Origin: Corynebacterium lizhenjunii
GTDB taxonomy: Bacteria > Actinomycetota > Actinomycetes > Mycobacteriales > Mycobacteriaceae
Direction of reading: 5' to 3'
DNA: 64,000 nucleotides
NCBI RefSeq assembly: GCF_011038655.2
Contig: NZ_CP064954.1
Coordinates: forward strand, 1,054,001 to 1,118,000
How positions within the stretch are numbered: position 1 is the first letter of the stretch; the number at the start of each line of letters is the position of its first letter. Positions 46,264 through 53,915 of this stretch are shown here, piece by piece. The notes under the pieces are model-generated. The model was given only the letters and a program-made list of their open reading frames with translations, was not told where the DNA came from and did not search any database. The position numbers and the translations under genes were made by a program.

Positions 46264-47742
46264 ATGAGTGATGTACGCGTAAGATTTTGCCCTTCTCCCA
46301 CTGGAACGCCCCACGTCGGCATGGTTCGCACAGCCCTGTTCAACTGGGCCTACGCCCGCCACACCGGCGGCAAGCTCATCTTCCGCATCGAGGACACTGA
46401 CGCCGCCCGCGACTCTGAGGAGTCCTACCAGGCAATCATTGACTCCCTGGAGTGGCTGGGTCTGAACTGGGACGAGGGCGTGAATGTGGGTGGCCCGCAC
46501 GAGCCTTACCGCCAGTCGCGCCGCATGGACATCTACGCAGATGTCCTGGAAAAGCTCAAGGAGGCTGGCTACGTCTACCCGGCCTACTCCACCGCAGAGG
46601 AGGTCGAGGAGCGGCATAAGGCAGCTGGGCGCGACCCCAAGCTGGGCTATGACAACTTCGACCGCGACCTGACCCCGGACCAAATCGCCGCCTTTGAGGC
46701 GCAGGGCCGCCAGCCCGTGTGGCGTCTGCGGATGCCGGATAAGGACTGGACCTGGACGGACCTGGTGCGCGGCGAGATGACGTTTAAGTCGTCCACTCAG
46801 CCGGACTACGTGGTGGCTCGTTCCAATGGTGCCCCGCTCTACACGCTGGTCAACCCGGTTGATGATGCCCTCATGGGCATTACCCACGTCCTGCGCGGCG
46901 AGGACCTGCTGTCTTCCACCCCGCGCCAGCTGGCTCTGTATGAGGCCCTGGTGGATCTCGGTATTGCCCAGCGCACCCCGGTCTTCGGGCACCTGCCCTT
47001 TGTGATGGGGGAGGGCAACAAGAAGCTATCCAAGCGCGACCCGCAGTCCAACCTGTTTAACCACCGCGATAACGGCATTATCCCGGAGGGCATGCTCAAC
47101 TACCTGTCCCTGCTGGGCTGGTCCCTTTCTGCGGATCAGGACATCTTCAGCGTCGAAGAGCTCATTGCTAACTTTGATGTCGCCGACGTGTTGGGCAACC
47201 CCGCGCGCTTTGACCAAAAGAAGCTGGAAGCCATCAACGCCGACCACATCCGCTTACTGGACCCGCAGGACTTCGCTCAGCGCCTGCGCGCCTACTTAAG
47301 CGAGTACACCGACTTCCCGGCTGATTATGACGCGGCCAAGTTCGCCATCGCGGCTGACCTGGTGCAAACGCGCATCAAGGTGCTTTCTGATGCCTATGGC
47401 CTCCTGTCCTTCCTGTCCACCCCAGACGCCGAGCTGGTGCTGGAGGAGAAGTCTGCGAAAAAGAACCTCAAGGAAGACGCCGTGCAGCCGCTCGAGGCTG
47501 GCATTGCCGCCTTGGAGGCGGTGGAGGAGTGGACCACCGCCAACATTGAGACTGCTTTGACCAAGGCCCTGATCGAGGACCTGGAACTCAAGCCGCGCAA
47601 GGCTTACGGCGCTCTGCGGGTGGCTATTTCCGGCCAGCAGGTTTCCCCGCCGTTGTTTGAGTCCATGGAGCTGCTGGGTAAGGATTCCACCCTGGCTCGC
47701 CTGCGTGCGGCCCTGGCGCAGACCCCTTGGCAGGCTGACTAG
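46264..47742 (+). CDS. gltX: glutamyl-tRNA synthetase
   Basis: A 492-residue class I synthetase that charges tRNA-Glu and, in organisms relying on GatCAB, also misacylates tRNA-Gln. The HIGH-equivalent is SPTGTPHVG near residue 10 and the KMSKS-equivalent is KKLSKRD near 255; the anticodon-binding helical domain follows. ATG 46264 has TAGAGT 8 nt upstream (leaderless). Downstream lie a tRNA-Gln and two tRNA-Glu genes, its substrates, and gatB is 42 kb away. Confidence 0.97.
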   Translation: MSDVRVRFCPSPTGTPHVGMVRTALFNWAYARHTGGKLIFRIEDTDAARDSEESYQAIIDSLEWLGLNWDEGVNVGGPHEPYRQSRRMDIYADVLEKLKEAGYVYPAYSTAEEVEERHKAAGRDPKLGYDNFDRDLTPDQIAAFEAQGRQPVWRLRMPDKDWTWTDLVRGEMTFKSSTQPDYVVARSNGAPLYTLVNPVDDALMGITHVLRGEDLLSSTPRQLALYEALVDLGIAQRTPVFGHLPFVMGEGNKKLSKRDPQSNLFNHRDNGIIPEGMLNYLSLLGWSLSADQDIFSVEELIANFDVADVLGNPARFDQKKLEAINADHIRLLDPQDFAQRLRAYLSEYTDFPADYDAAKFAIAADLVQTRIKVLSDAYGLLSFLSTPDAELVLEEKSAKKNLKEDAVQPLEAGIAALEAVEEWTTANIETALTKALIEDLELKPRKAYGALRVAISGQQVSPPLFESMELLGKDSTLARLRAALAQTPWQAD

Positions 47743-47860
47743 TTGATGCCCTAGCCTGCCCGTGCCCTAGCTTGCCGATGCCCCCTAAACTCACGGTTAC
47801 TTACATCTGTGTAGTTTCCCGGGGGCTGGCGGTGCCCGCCGTGAGCCGCAAAACGTGCCC

Positions 47861-47866
47861 TATACT
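47861..47866 (+). promoter_or_regulatory. candidate -10 box for the tRNA-Gln/tRNA-Glu genes
   Basis: TATACT in the gltX-tRNA spacer, about 90 nt before tRNA-Gln. A clear -35 box is not visible. Confidence 0.4.
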
Positions 47867-47957
47867 GGCGATTTGTGTGCATGGGCCATCATGCCTATAG
47901 TTATATCTCGTCGCACGGAGCGCAGGGCGCAAGTCAGAAGTTCTCCGGTAAAGACAA

Positions 47958-48029
47958 TGGCCTATGGTGTAATTGGCAACACTACGGTTTCTGGTACCGT
48001 CATTCTAGGTTCGAGTCCTGGTAGGCCAG
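47958..48029 (+). tRNA. tRNA-Gln (anticodon CTG)
   Basis: A full cloverleaf: acceptor TGGCCTA/TAGGCCA, anticodon stem ACGGT/ACCGT with loop TTCTGGT (anticodon CTG, reading CAG), T-stem CTAGG/CCTGG with loop TTCGAGT. Discriminator G; CCA is not encoded. It lies 215 bp after gltX and 38 bp before tRNA-Glu. Confidence 0.95.
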
Positions 48030-48067
48030 CAGTAACAACTGCTTAGCGGCAGAAGTTACAGTTCTAA

Positions 48068-48140
48068 GCCCCGTTCGTCTAGCGGCCTAGGACGCCGGCC
48101 TCTCACGCCGGTAACACGGGTTCAAATCCCGTACGGGGTA
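48068..48140 (+). tRNA. tRNA-Glu (anticodon CTC), copy 1
   Basis: A 73-nt tRNA: acceptor GCCCCGT/ACGGGGT (G1 pairs with U72 as wobble), anticodon stem CCGGC/GCCGG with loop CTCTCAC (anticodon CTC), T-loop TTCAAAT. Identical in every base to the copy at 49757-49829. CCA is not encoded. Confidence 0.95.
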
Positions 48141-48147
48141 CAACATA

Positions 48148-48180
48148 CGTGAGGTGGATGAGTTCTTCATCCACCTCACG
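48148..48180. terminator. perfect 14-bp inverted repeat behind tRNA-Glu copy 1
   Basis: CGTGAGGTGGATGA pairs with TCATCCACCTCACG across the loop GTTCT. There is no T-run, so it may be a processing or terminator hairpin for the tRNA transcript, or a protein-binding site at the junction of the island. Confidence 0.6.
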
Positions 48181-48228
48181 TTCTGCATGTGATGGGTGGG
48201 GTAGGGCTTCCTTGACGGCGGAATTATC

Positions 48229-48984
48229 TCAAAACGGCCTTCGCTCCAGAACATTATCGATGTAGTGTTGCCCTGCGAGCCATGAAGCAGCAGGCGCATT
48301 CAGCGAGTTCAGTAGACGGCAAGAGACCCGGTGAAGGCGCCGGAGCTCGTGCTCATTAATAAGAGGCTCCAAGTGGCCAGCGCGATTTCGGGCTTGCCGT
48401 ACTATATCCGCCCAATTGTAGATAACTGCGTGCCCTGCAGTTTTATACGGAACACCTGGCCTGGGTTTAAAAGCATATTTCAGACACTCATTCCACAAAT
48501 ACATTCGATTATTCTTCGTTGAACTAGGATCTACATCCGGACGTGGCAGGAGCCATAACCATGACCCAAATGAAAGGCCAGCTACCAGGTCGTCATGACT
48601 AAGGTTGGTTGAAGCGTAGGTCTCTTCGATATTCCTCGCAGCCTGTTGGGCTGACTTCCAGAGCGGTTCCCTGCGAGGGGGTGAGATTACTTGTGCAAGT
48701 TTGGGGGCCGGATCGGTTAACCAATCCTGAGAATAAGGTTGAGATCGCGTCGGATCCACCTCGAAGTTTTGAGCGGCATTCCAGGAACATAGTCGGGCAT
48801 TTATAGCATTTCTCAACTGCACCTCAACCATGGCGGTTGTAGAGAGGACTGCTCCGGCTACGTCGATGTTCCAGAGATAGAGATCCAAAGCCTTTAAGAT
48901 GTCATTGTCCGCTGCCGCCATGTACTTCGCTAAGCGAGGACGGGAGAGCGAGGAGGCGATGGCTTGAGCATTTTGCACTTTCAT
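48229..48984 (-). CDS. Abi-family (Abi_2) putative HEPN RNase
   Basis: A 251-residue protein of the abortive-infection Abi_2 group (AbiD/AbiF-like). Hallmarks: a helical N-terminus with LYLWNIDVAGAVLSTTAMVE then VQLRNAIN, the central SHDDLVAGLSFGSWLWLL, and near residue 210 RNRAGHLEPL, an R-x4-H motif of HEPN ribonucleases. Such proteins are thought to cleave RNA upon phage infection. ATG 48984 (MKVQNAQAIAS) is the best start. Base composition is lower in GC than the neighbouring housekeeping genes, and it sits between two identical tRNA-Glu genes, indicating acquisition. No antitoxin partner was seen. Confidence 0.82.
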   Translation of the reverse strand: MKVQNAQAIASSLSRPRLAKYMAAADNDILKALDLYLWNIDVAGAVLSTTAMVEVQLRNAINARLCSWNAAQNFEVDPTRSQPYSQDWLTDPAPKLAQVISPPRREPLWKSAQQAARNIEETYASTNLSHDDLVAGLSFGSWLWLLPRPDVDPSSTKNNRMYLWNECLKYAFKPRPGVPYKTAGHAVIYNWADIVRQARNRAGHLEPLINEHELRRLHRVSCRLLNSLNAPAASWLAGQHYIDNVLERRPF

Positions 48985-49046
48985 GGCTCCTGTTATACAC
49001 TTGGGTCCACAAGACGGGTTAAAATCCGTAAACAATTGGGAATCCC

Positions 49047-49081
49047 CGCTAGTTGGATTTAGCAGCTAGCGGGTTTCTTTG
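49047..49081. terminator. hairpin terminator upstream of the abi gene
   Basis: CCCGCTAG pairs with CTAGCGGG around a 13-nt loop and is followed by TTTCTTT on the + strand. It would stop rightward transcription that has passed the tRNA-Glu and crossed the abi gene antisense. Confidence 0.65.
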
Positions 49082-49383
49082 TCCCCTGTCTTCAGTGGGA
49101 AGAGTGCTTTCCTCTCAGCTCCGCAGCAGCAACCGGGTGCCTAATGGTCAAGATGCGGGCGGGTAACCTCACGGGGGTAGGTAAGTGGTATTGCGCTAGC
49201 CCCTACCAGTAGGTCACGAGCTGTTGCTCTAGTCGGCAAATCTCCTGCAAGCCCGCTGCCAGCCGGACAGTCCGTGTTATGACCAGTGCGGGGCCAAATC
49301 TTCTTTTTCAGATCTCTTCCCAAGGCGCGCTTGCTGGCCTACACTGCGAAGTTACATCCAAGACCACAGACGGAAAGGAGTTG

Positions 49384-49446
49384 TATGGAAGCAAGTGAAC
49401 TAGAAATTCACTCCAAGTCGCTTTCACCTCTTGCAGTCACTGGCTA
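49384..49446 (+). CDS. 20-codon mini-ORF with strong SD, unknown
   Basis: ATG at 49384 follows GGAAAGGAG at 5-nt spacing, the best Shine-Dalgarno sequence of the island. It encodes MEASELEIHSKSLSPLAVTG then TAG. The acidic ELEI and the SLSP/AVTG ending loosely recall leader segments of RiPP precursors, but no core peptide or modification gene follows. It could be a truncated precursor, a regulatory leader or chance. Between about 49082 and 49383 I see no gene. Confidence 0.35.
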
Positions 49447-49685
49447 GCGGCACAGCCGTAATCCACAGCTTCAATCCCCGAGTATCTATCTGAAGTACAG
49501 GAGCTACCAGCGTAATGCAGCACCGTGAAAGCATTATCCCGGGCACAGCAACCCCCTTTACATACACGCTCTACATATCCCTCCCAGTCCCCACAGGGAC
49601 ACCGCGGAATAACCACTGATTCGATCCGCACCGCGAGAACACGATATACACGGAGCGCCTCCAGCTGTTGCCCGGGATAACTCAT
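49437..49685 (-). CDS. possible small cysteine-rich protein
   Basis: An 82-residue reading frame from ATG 49685 (MSYPGQQLEALRVYRVL) to TGA, with seven cysteines clustered in CPCGDW, VCKGGCC, SSCTSD and YGCAAS. No good ribosome-binding site is visible, and its end overlaps the end of the mini-ORF on the other strand. No family was recognised. It may be only a spurious frame in acquired DNA. Confidence 0.3.
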   Translation of the reverse strand: MSYPGQQLEALRVYRVLAVRIESVVIPRCPCGDWEGYVERVCKGGCCARDNAFTVLHYAGSSCTSDRYSGIEAVDYGCAASQ

Positions 49686-49756
49686 GCCTTGAGCAGGTGA
49701 TTTGTCAATCAATAAGCCTCTGGTTTAGTCTTATCAGGTCCGCAACGCGACAACAT

Positions 49757-49829
49757 GCCCCGTTCGTCTAGCGGCCTAGGACGCCGGCCTCTCACGCCGG
49801 TAACACGGGTTCAAATCCCGTACGGGGTA
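49757..49829 (+). tRNA. tRNA-Glu (anticodon CTC), copy 2
   Basis: Identical to 48068-48140 over all 73 nt. The identity extends only two or three bases downstream (ACAA) and not upstream, so the repeated unit is the tRNA gene itself. Confidence 0.95.
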
Positions 49830-49841
49830 CAAACAGAAGAA

Positions 49842-49860
49842 CCGCCTGATGGCGGCTTTT
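49842..49860 (+). terminator. terminator behind tRNA-Glu copy 2
   Basis: CCGCC-TGAT-GGCGG followed by CTTTT, 12 nt after the tRNA: a short rho-independent terminator. Confidence 0.7.
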
Positions 49861-49904
49861 CTGGTTTTCACTAACGGGCCTAATGGCCAAAAATGGGGGA
49901 CCAG

Positions 49905-50459
49905 CTACCGGCGGCGCCGAACCTGGATGGTCAGGAGCGTAATCCCCGCGGCAAGCATGACGAAGCCAACCAGCAGTTCAGCTTTGTGCGTCTGCCGGAG
50001 AAGCGGGCTAGCCAGGTTTACCAGTTGATAGAGTAGTGCTTCGAGGATCATTCCGATGGGCAGGATCATGTTCCACCGAGGTTGATTGCGGGACCAGCTT
50101 CCTACCAACCCGAGTAGGGGGCCTGCCAAGCAAGCAGCTACAAACCATAGCCAGTTGTTAAAGAAAACGTAGCCCTGGTAGACGCCGAGGGCGAACAGCA
50201 GGCTGTAGTGCACGGCCAGCATGGTAAGGAGCGTCATGGTGCTGCAGATAGCGGCGGGTGCACTCCTTGCGTAGAGTTTTCCGGCAAAGAAAGCGCACGC
50301 CGCCCACAGGATCCCGGCGCCCAGCACATTGCCCACGACGCTGCTGATAAACATGAGGCTTTCAGCATGTCCCTCACGCATGTCCTCAGTGGACAGATGT
50401 GCAAGGGCGTAGCCGACGCTTGTGAAGGTGCACAGCAGAATCAGGGATCGGGTACGCAT
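49905..50459 (-). CDS. hypothetical five- or six-helix membrane protein
   Basis: A 184-residue membrane protein without a recognised family. Hydrophobic segments: LILLCTFTSVGYALAHL, LMFISSVVGNVLGAGILWAA, TMTLLTMLAVHYSLLFALGV, WLWFVAACLAGPLLGLVG, MILPIGMILEALLYQLVNL and LLVGFVMLAAGITLLTI, ending in RRRR. The TACTGG-N5-CCAGTA operator lies 16 bp before ATG 50459. Its first 9 codons match an IS-truncated paralogue at 51492, and a reductase remnant lies just upstream, so it belongs to a duplicated operator-controlled unit. Confidence 0.7.
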   Translation of the reverse strand: MRTRSLILLCTFTSVGYALAHLSTEDMREGHAESLMFISSVVGNVLGAGILWAACAFFAGKLYARSAPAAICSTMTLLTMLAVHYSLLFALGVYQGYVFFNNWLWFVAACLAGPLLGLVGSWSRNQPRWNMILPIGMILEALLYQLVNLASPLLRQTHKAELLVGFVMLAAGITLLTIQVRRRR

Positions 50460-50475
50460 CGGGAGAATCCGGCCT

Positions 50476-50492
50476 TACTGGGTGGACCAGTA
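50476..50492. promoter_or_regulatory. palindromic operator 1 (TACTGG-N5-CCAGTA)
   Basis: A perfect 6-5-6 dyad directly upstream of the membrane-protein start, essentially the same as operator 2 at 51507-51525. Dyads of this size are typical for TetR- or MarR-type repressors. No regulator gene is in the window. Confidence 0.6.
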
Positions 50493-50624
50493 TGCGTTAC
50501 ATTTGCTGGATAGTGGCCTGGTTAGCAGTCCCGTGATTAAGCGTTTCATGTTTGGTCCTTGTGCTTGTGCAGTCATGTGATGGATGCCGTGGAACTGCTT
50601 CGGATTTTTAGTATAAAAAAACTT

Positions 50625-50760
50625 TTAGAAGAAGTCAAGCTCAGCTGTGACACGCACCAGTAACGCGAAGTGGTGCTCAACAATATAATCGAAAGCCTTC
50701 ACGATTGCGGTCCCTGGGCACAGAGTCTCCGTACCGGGTAGCGTCCCACCCCCACCGTCT
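50625..50760 (-). pseudogene. remnant of a coenzyme-F420-dependent-type NADP oxidoreductase
   Basis: The minus-strand frame ending at 50625 contains LCPGTAIVKAFDYIVEHHFAL, matching LLPGVTIVKAFNNIIFHHIPAL of the intact gene at 51782-52489. The Rossmann N-terminus and the C-terminal third are missing. A preceding stretch (ATVDGGGG) is only loosely alignable. It is a decayed copy, bounded on its 5' side by the IS3 fragment. Confidence 0.6.
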
Positions 50761-50931
50761 ACGGTCGCCGGGCCGAAAGCGATTCGCTGGCAGTGATTTC
50801 TACAGTCTTCATGTTTTCCTTGCGGTGATGGGGTATTGCTCGCTGGTTGCCACCGGGAAAGGCTATTGGGCCCCGGTTTGTTTCCAGCCCGCATCACCGC
50901 GGTGCTCTCAGCCCAGCTGCGCTGTTCCTCG

Positions 50932-51096
50932 CTACCTCAAGCTCATCCCCAATCGCCACGGTCTCGTTCGCTTCGGCTTGGCCTTCTTCCATGCGTAGTA
51001 CGACGAACGGTGTACGTCGGGCACCTGACACGTCCGCTTTACCGAATATCGGTGGGTGTGGTCATCGATGAGCTTGGAGCGGATTACGAGTTCATC
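50932..51096 (-). pseudogene. IS3-family orfB fragment
   Basis: In the frame overlapping the end of orfA, translation gives RYSVKRTCQVPDVHRSSYYAW followed by KKAKPKR, the start of an IS3 OrfB before its DDE catalytic domain, and then stops at 50932-50934. The entire integrase core is missing, so the element cannot transpose on its own. Confidence 0.75.
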
Positions 51097-51395
51097 TCCT
51101 TGGTGAAATATACGGTGGCCTTGCGCAAGATATCGCGTTCTTCTTCGGCGATGGCCAGCTTCTTTTCCAGCTGCCGGATCCGTTCAGCATCACTGACTTG
51201 CTGGGCATGGGCTTGCTCACGGCTACGACGAGCGCGTTTGCCAGTGCCGTACTTGTCGACCCAGTTCGCTAGGGAATTTCGGTTAATACCAAGATCTGCA
51301 GCGATGGAATTGAAGGTCCCTTCCATAGAGTTCTCGTAGACCGCGACAGCATCGCGCTTGAACTGCTCAGAATACGTCTTACGGGGCATGGTCAC
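51084..51395 (-). CDS. IS3-family transposase OrfA (HTH part)
   Basis: A 103-residue OrfA with the HTH_Tnp_1 domain: MPRKTYSEQFKRDAVAVY, IAADLGINRNSLANWVDKYG, then the leucine-zipper-like coiled coil (IRQLEKKLAIAEEERDILRKA) ending in YFTKEMNS. In complete IS3 elements a -1 frameshift fuses it to OrfB, but here OrfB is truncated after about 50 codons. ATG 51389 (MPRK) is also possible. The 65 bp upstream carry the presumed element end near 51460. Confidence 0.88.
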   Translation of the reverse strand: MTMPRKTYSEQFKRDAVAVYENSMEGTFNSIAADLGINRNSLANWVDKYGTGKRARRSREQAHAQQVSDAERIRQLEKKLAIAEEERDILRKATVYFTKEMNS

Positions 51396-51462
51396 ACAGT
51401 ACCTTTCTCCGGCTAGAAACTGGGGTTAGCCCATGTCCACTCCAAGGGGGGTTTAGCCCTGG

Positions 51463-51492
51463 TGCCAGCAGGATTACTGATCGGGTAAGCAT
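51463..51492 (-). pseudogene. start of a truncated membrane-protein paralogue
   Basis: From ATG 51492 the codons read MLTRSVILLA, matching MRTRSLILLC at the start of the gene at 49905-50459, with the same operator 14 bp upstream. The IS3 fragment replaces everything after. Confidence 0.65.
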
Positions 51493-51506
51493 GGGTTGGC
51501 CTCACT

Positions 51507-51525
51507 TTACTGGGTGGTCCAGTAA
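51507..51525. promoter_or_regulatory. palindromic operator 2 (TTACTGG-N5-CCAGTAA)
   Basis: A perfect 7-5-7 dyad; shares GTGG(T/A)CCAGTA and flanking sequence with operator 1. About 80-110 bp further right, both copies also share a diverged block (GCAG(C/T)CCCG(A/T)GATTA(G/A)GCGTTTCA). The rest of 51526-51781 holds no gene that I can support. Confidence 0.65.
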
Positions 51526-51781
51526 GATTGCACCTTCCTGAAAAGGGACCGGCGCGTATTTCAGCGTGTGCCTAGACGCCTGGTCTTGTGGAGACGCTGT
51601 TGGTGTGAGCAGCCCCGAGATTAGGCGTTTCACAATTGTCCTTGAGCCCGCCGTGCAGCAATGGGAGCACTGCAATGAAGCTGCTTCGAATTCTTCGCGT
51701 AGCGAAATACATTAACGAAGGCAACTGGCCAGGGCAGTTCACGCTCCCTGCTTAGGTTTAAACCCGGCCAATGGGCCGCGG

Positions 51782-52489
51782 CTAGAACTGCCGTGCAGCT
51801 ACATCGGCACGCTGCGAATTGGCCAGGACATCCCGGAGCTCCTCGGCACTGACCGGCCGACCGGGGTCGTTGAGATAGTTCGCGGCAAAGCCCTCTTTGT
51901 CTGCGGCATAAGTCTGCGTGTAGCCGCCAGATTCGGGCTCAGCTCTCCAGGAGACGTCCATGCCGCCGCCGTCCACGGTGTCGAACCCAAGGGCCTGCAC
52001 CAGGCGTGCTGCCTTTTCTTTTGCAGCGGCATCGTCGCCAAATAGTGGCAGGGCAGTGCGGGGCTCGCCGTGGGCGAGTGCTGGAATGTGGTGGAAGATG
52101 ATGTTATTAAAGGCCTTGACAATAGTCACCCCTGGCAGCAAGGACTGCTCGTATTCGGCGGTGGTTTTCTCCAAGGAGTCCAACTGTGCAATGCGCCCAT
52201 CGCGGTGTGGGTAGTAATTTCCCGTCGATATCACCAGCTTGCCGCGCAGCGCGTCCACCGGCAGAGATGGATACGCAGCCAGTGGAACAGCCAGAACTAC
52301 CACGTCTGCATACCCGGCGGCTTCCTGCACTGTGCCTGCGTGTACTCCGTGGCCAAGCTCCTGGACCAGTTCCTGCAGGGACTCTGGGCCACGCGAATTA
52401 GCAATGGTCACGGAGATACCAGCGCGTACTGCCAGCCGAGCAACCGCCTCGCCGATAGATCCACTGCCGATGATGCCGATTTTTTCCAT
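51782..52489 (-). CDS. F420-dependent-type NADP oxidoreductase
   Basis: A 235-residue Rossmann protein of the NADP-oxidoreductase/coenzyme F420 family: KIGIIGSGSIGEAVARLA at the N-terminus, Asn-Ser-Arg-Gly (NSRGP) for the NADP phosphate, VVVLAVPLAAYP and GVTIVKAFNNI. Without an F420 gene context it may use another acceptor; NmrA- or ProC-like roles are possible alternatives. ATG 52489 is preceded by GGAGAAACC. A decayed paralogue lies 1.2 kb to the left. Confidence 0.82.
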   Translation of the reverse strand: MEKIGIIGSGSIGEAVARLAVRAGISVTIANSRGPESLQELVQELGHGVHAGTVQEAAGYADVVVLAVPLAAYPSLPVDALRGKLVISTGNYYPHRDGRIAQLDSLEKTTAEYEQSLLPGVTIVKAFNNIIFHHIPALAHGEPRTALPLFGDDAAAKEKAARLVQALGFDTVDGGGMDVSWRAEPESGGYTQTYAADKEGFAANYLNDPGRPVSAEELRDVLANSQRADVAARQF

Positions 52490-52619
52490 GGGTTTCTCCC
52501 TATCGTCGTCGTTTCACGCTACGTGTCTTCCGCCGGTTGCAACCCGTCGCGGCCCTCAATCTATTCCCCGGCCCCACCCTGCTCAGGTCCCGGGGTCGGT
52601 TCAGACTCAAGAATGAGGG

Positions 52620-52861
52620 GGAGCGCAGTACACCATTGGACGTGGAAGCGTTGCTGGCATTTGCCGTAGCTATTGGGGGCCTGCTGACGCACGAAGCTTG
52701 GCAGCTGCCACTTCCGGGGCTCGTGGGCTTCCGTGAGGGCTTTCGTGCTTTGAGATTAACTAGCTCATTCCCACAGTCACGTCACCTGGAAGGCCAAGGT
52801 TGTCCTAGGCCTCGTCCTGCACATTGTCGTCGCCTCGATTGCGCTCCCGCTGCTGATGTAG
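52620..52861 (+). pseudogene. remnant of a small membrane-protein gene
   Basis: Two hydrophobic pieces lie in different frames: ALLAFAVAIGGLLTHEAW (about 52650-52700) and, after a frame change, WKAKVVLGLVLHIVVASIAL with PLLM and a stop at 52859-52861. They look like the first and last helices of one protein separated by indels. The family is unknown. Nothing else is evident between 52490 and 52976. Confidence 0.4.
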
Positions 52862-52976
52862 ATCAGCCATGAGCCCTGGGTAAGCGAGTAAGCGGGGGTA
52901 AGTTGTGTAGGGTTGGACCTAAAGTTATGAAGCGTCCCAGATATAGGGCGCGCTCACGCATAAGGAAGTGCAGACA

Positions 52977-53159
52977 ATGAAGGCTTTTCTGGATCCCCAC
53001 GCAACGCCGGTAGATAAGGCAATTCAGTTCATTGAGTTAAAGTATCTTCACGGGCTCAAGGTAGTCCCCACGGACGAAGACATTGAAGAGGTCTTGACAG
53101 GCCTTGATGCCAATACGGAAGAAAACAAGCAGCGTGTGAAGGAGGAGCTCGGGCTGTAG
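52977..53159 (+). CDS. small acidic hypothetical protein
   Basis: A 60-residue protein from ATG 52977 (MKAFLDPHATPVDKAIQFIE) with AAGGAAG at about 9 nt upstream. It is helical, acidic (DEDIEEVLTGLDANTEENKQ) and lacks a signal peptide. No family was recognised. It could be an antitoxin-like or regulatory protein; it converges on the RloB gene from the left. Confidence 0.55.
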   Translation: MKAFLDPHATPVDKAIQFIELKYLHGLKVVPTDEDIEEVLTGLDANTEENKQRVKEELGL

Positions 53160-53297
53160 GCTGTGGCAACTACGGATAGTCCCCAATTTTCCCTACGGGG
53201 AAGCCCGGGCGCCAACTGACTGACCCCCAGGCGTCCCTACCCCGCGTGACTGCCGAATCGCAGCTCAGATGAGCCAAAGAATGAGAATAGCTTCGCC

Positions 53298-53909
53298 TCA
53301 AAGTAGCACGAAAAGCTCATCTAACAGGTTTGGCACAGCGCTAGCTGTAGACTCACCAACCTGGTTGAATTCTATGATGTCAATGCTCTTTCGAGCGTCG
53401 TCATGCTTGGAAAACGGGAACTTCGGGTCGATATTCTTCCCCGATGTCCCTGAAAGCATGCCAAGGTTCTTGAGTTTTTCCGACACCGAATCCCTTGGAA
53501 TTGTCCTCCCTCGTATATCCTCAAAGTACGCGAGAAGCCACGCATCAAAAGACTCGTTAGAAACTACGAAGCTACAAGCAGTGTTCCTAGTCGACGCCTG
53601 TCGCGCCTGCTGGAATCCTTGATCAAACTGAGTACGTGTAGAGTCATCAACATCCACGACGTAGAAGACGCGCGCAAAAGGAGCGTTCTTATCATGTTGC
53701 CGTACCCTGCTTGTAGCAGGGACAATCTTCTCCGGTGAGGAATCTGACTCACTAATGATCTGCAGGGATCCCATTCGATGGTGACGCTTCAACTGCTTGA
53801 AATACTCTGATTCAGTCACATTATTACGACCCTGACATACGATGAGGACTGCAGGCTTCATCGGGCGAGACCCTTGCGATCTTCTCCTGCGCGACTTAAT
53901 GCTGACCAT
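53298..53909 (-). CDS. RloB-like (AbiLii-type) TOPRIM-fold effector
   Basis: A 203-residue protein of the RloB family. LIVCQGRNNVTESEYFKQL carries the early Glu (TESEYF), FYVVDVDDSTRTQFDQGF the D-x-D motif, and ACSFVVSNESFDAWLLAYF the characteristic S-N-E/P-x-FE/D-x-WLL segment. RloB proteins are paired with an AAA ATPase and are the suspected toxic nucleases of AbiL-type abortive infection; they were first noted as restriction-linked ORFs. ATG 53909 is 6 nt after the ATPase stop, so the two form an operon, and a restriction gene follows upstream. Confidence 0.85.
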   Translation of the reverse strand: MVSIKSRRRRSQGSRPMKPAVLIVCQGRNNVTESEYFKQLKRHHRMGSLQIISESDSSPEKIVPATSRVRQHDKNAPFARVFYVVDVDDSTRTQFDQGFQQARQASTRNTACSFVVSNESFDAWLLAYFEDIRGRTIPRDSVSEKLKNLGMLSGTSGKNIDPKFPFSKHDDARKSIDIIEFNQVGESTASAVPNLLDELFVLL

Positions 53910-53915
53910 AATCTA

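Larger units (their letters stand above)
50932..51462. mobile_element. truncated IS3-family element inserted in a membrane-protein paralogue
   Basis: OrfA, the first part of OrfB, and a right end around 51425-51462 with two similar blocks (GGGTTAGCCC and GGTTTAGCCC). Its right junction cuts a paralogue of the 184-residue membrane protein after about 9 codons (MLTRSVILL, ATG at 51492). The left end is lost, so inverted repeats and a target duplication cannot be checked. Confidence 0.7.
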
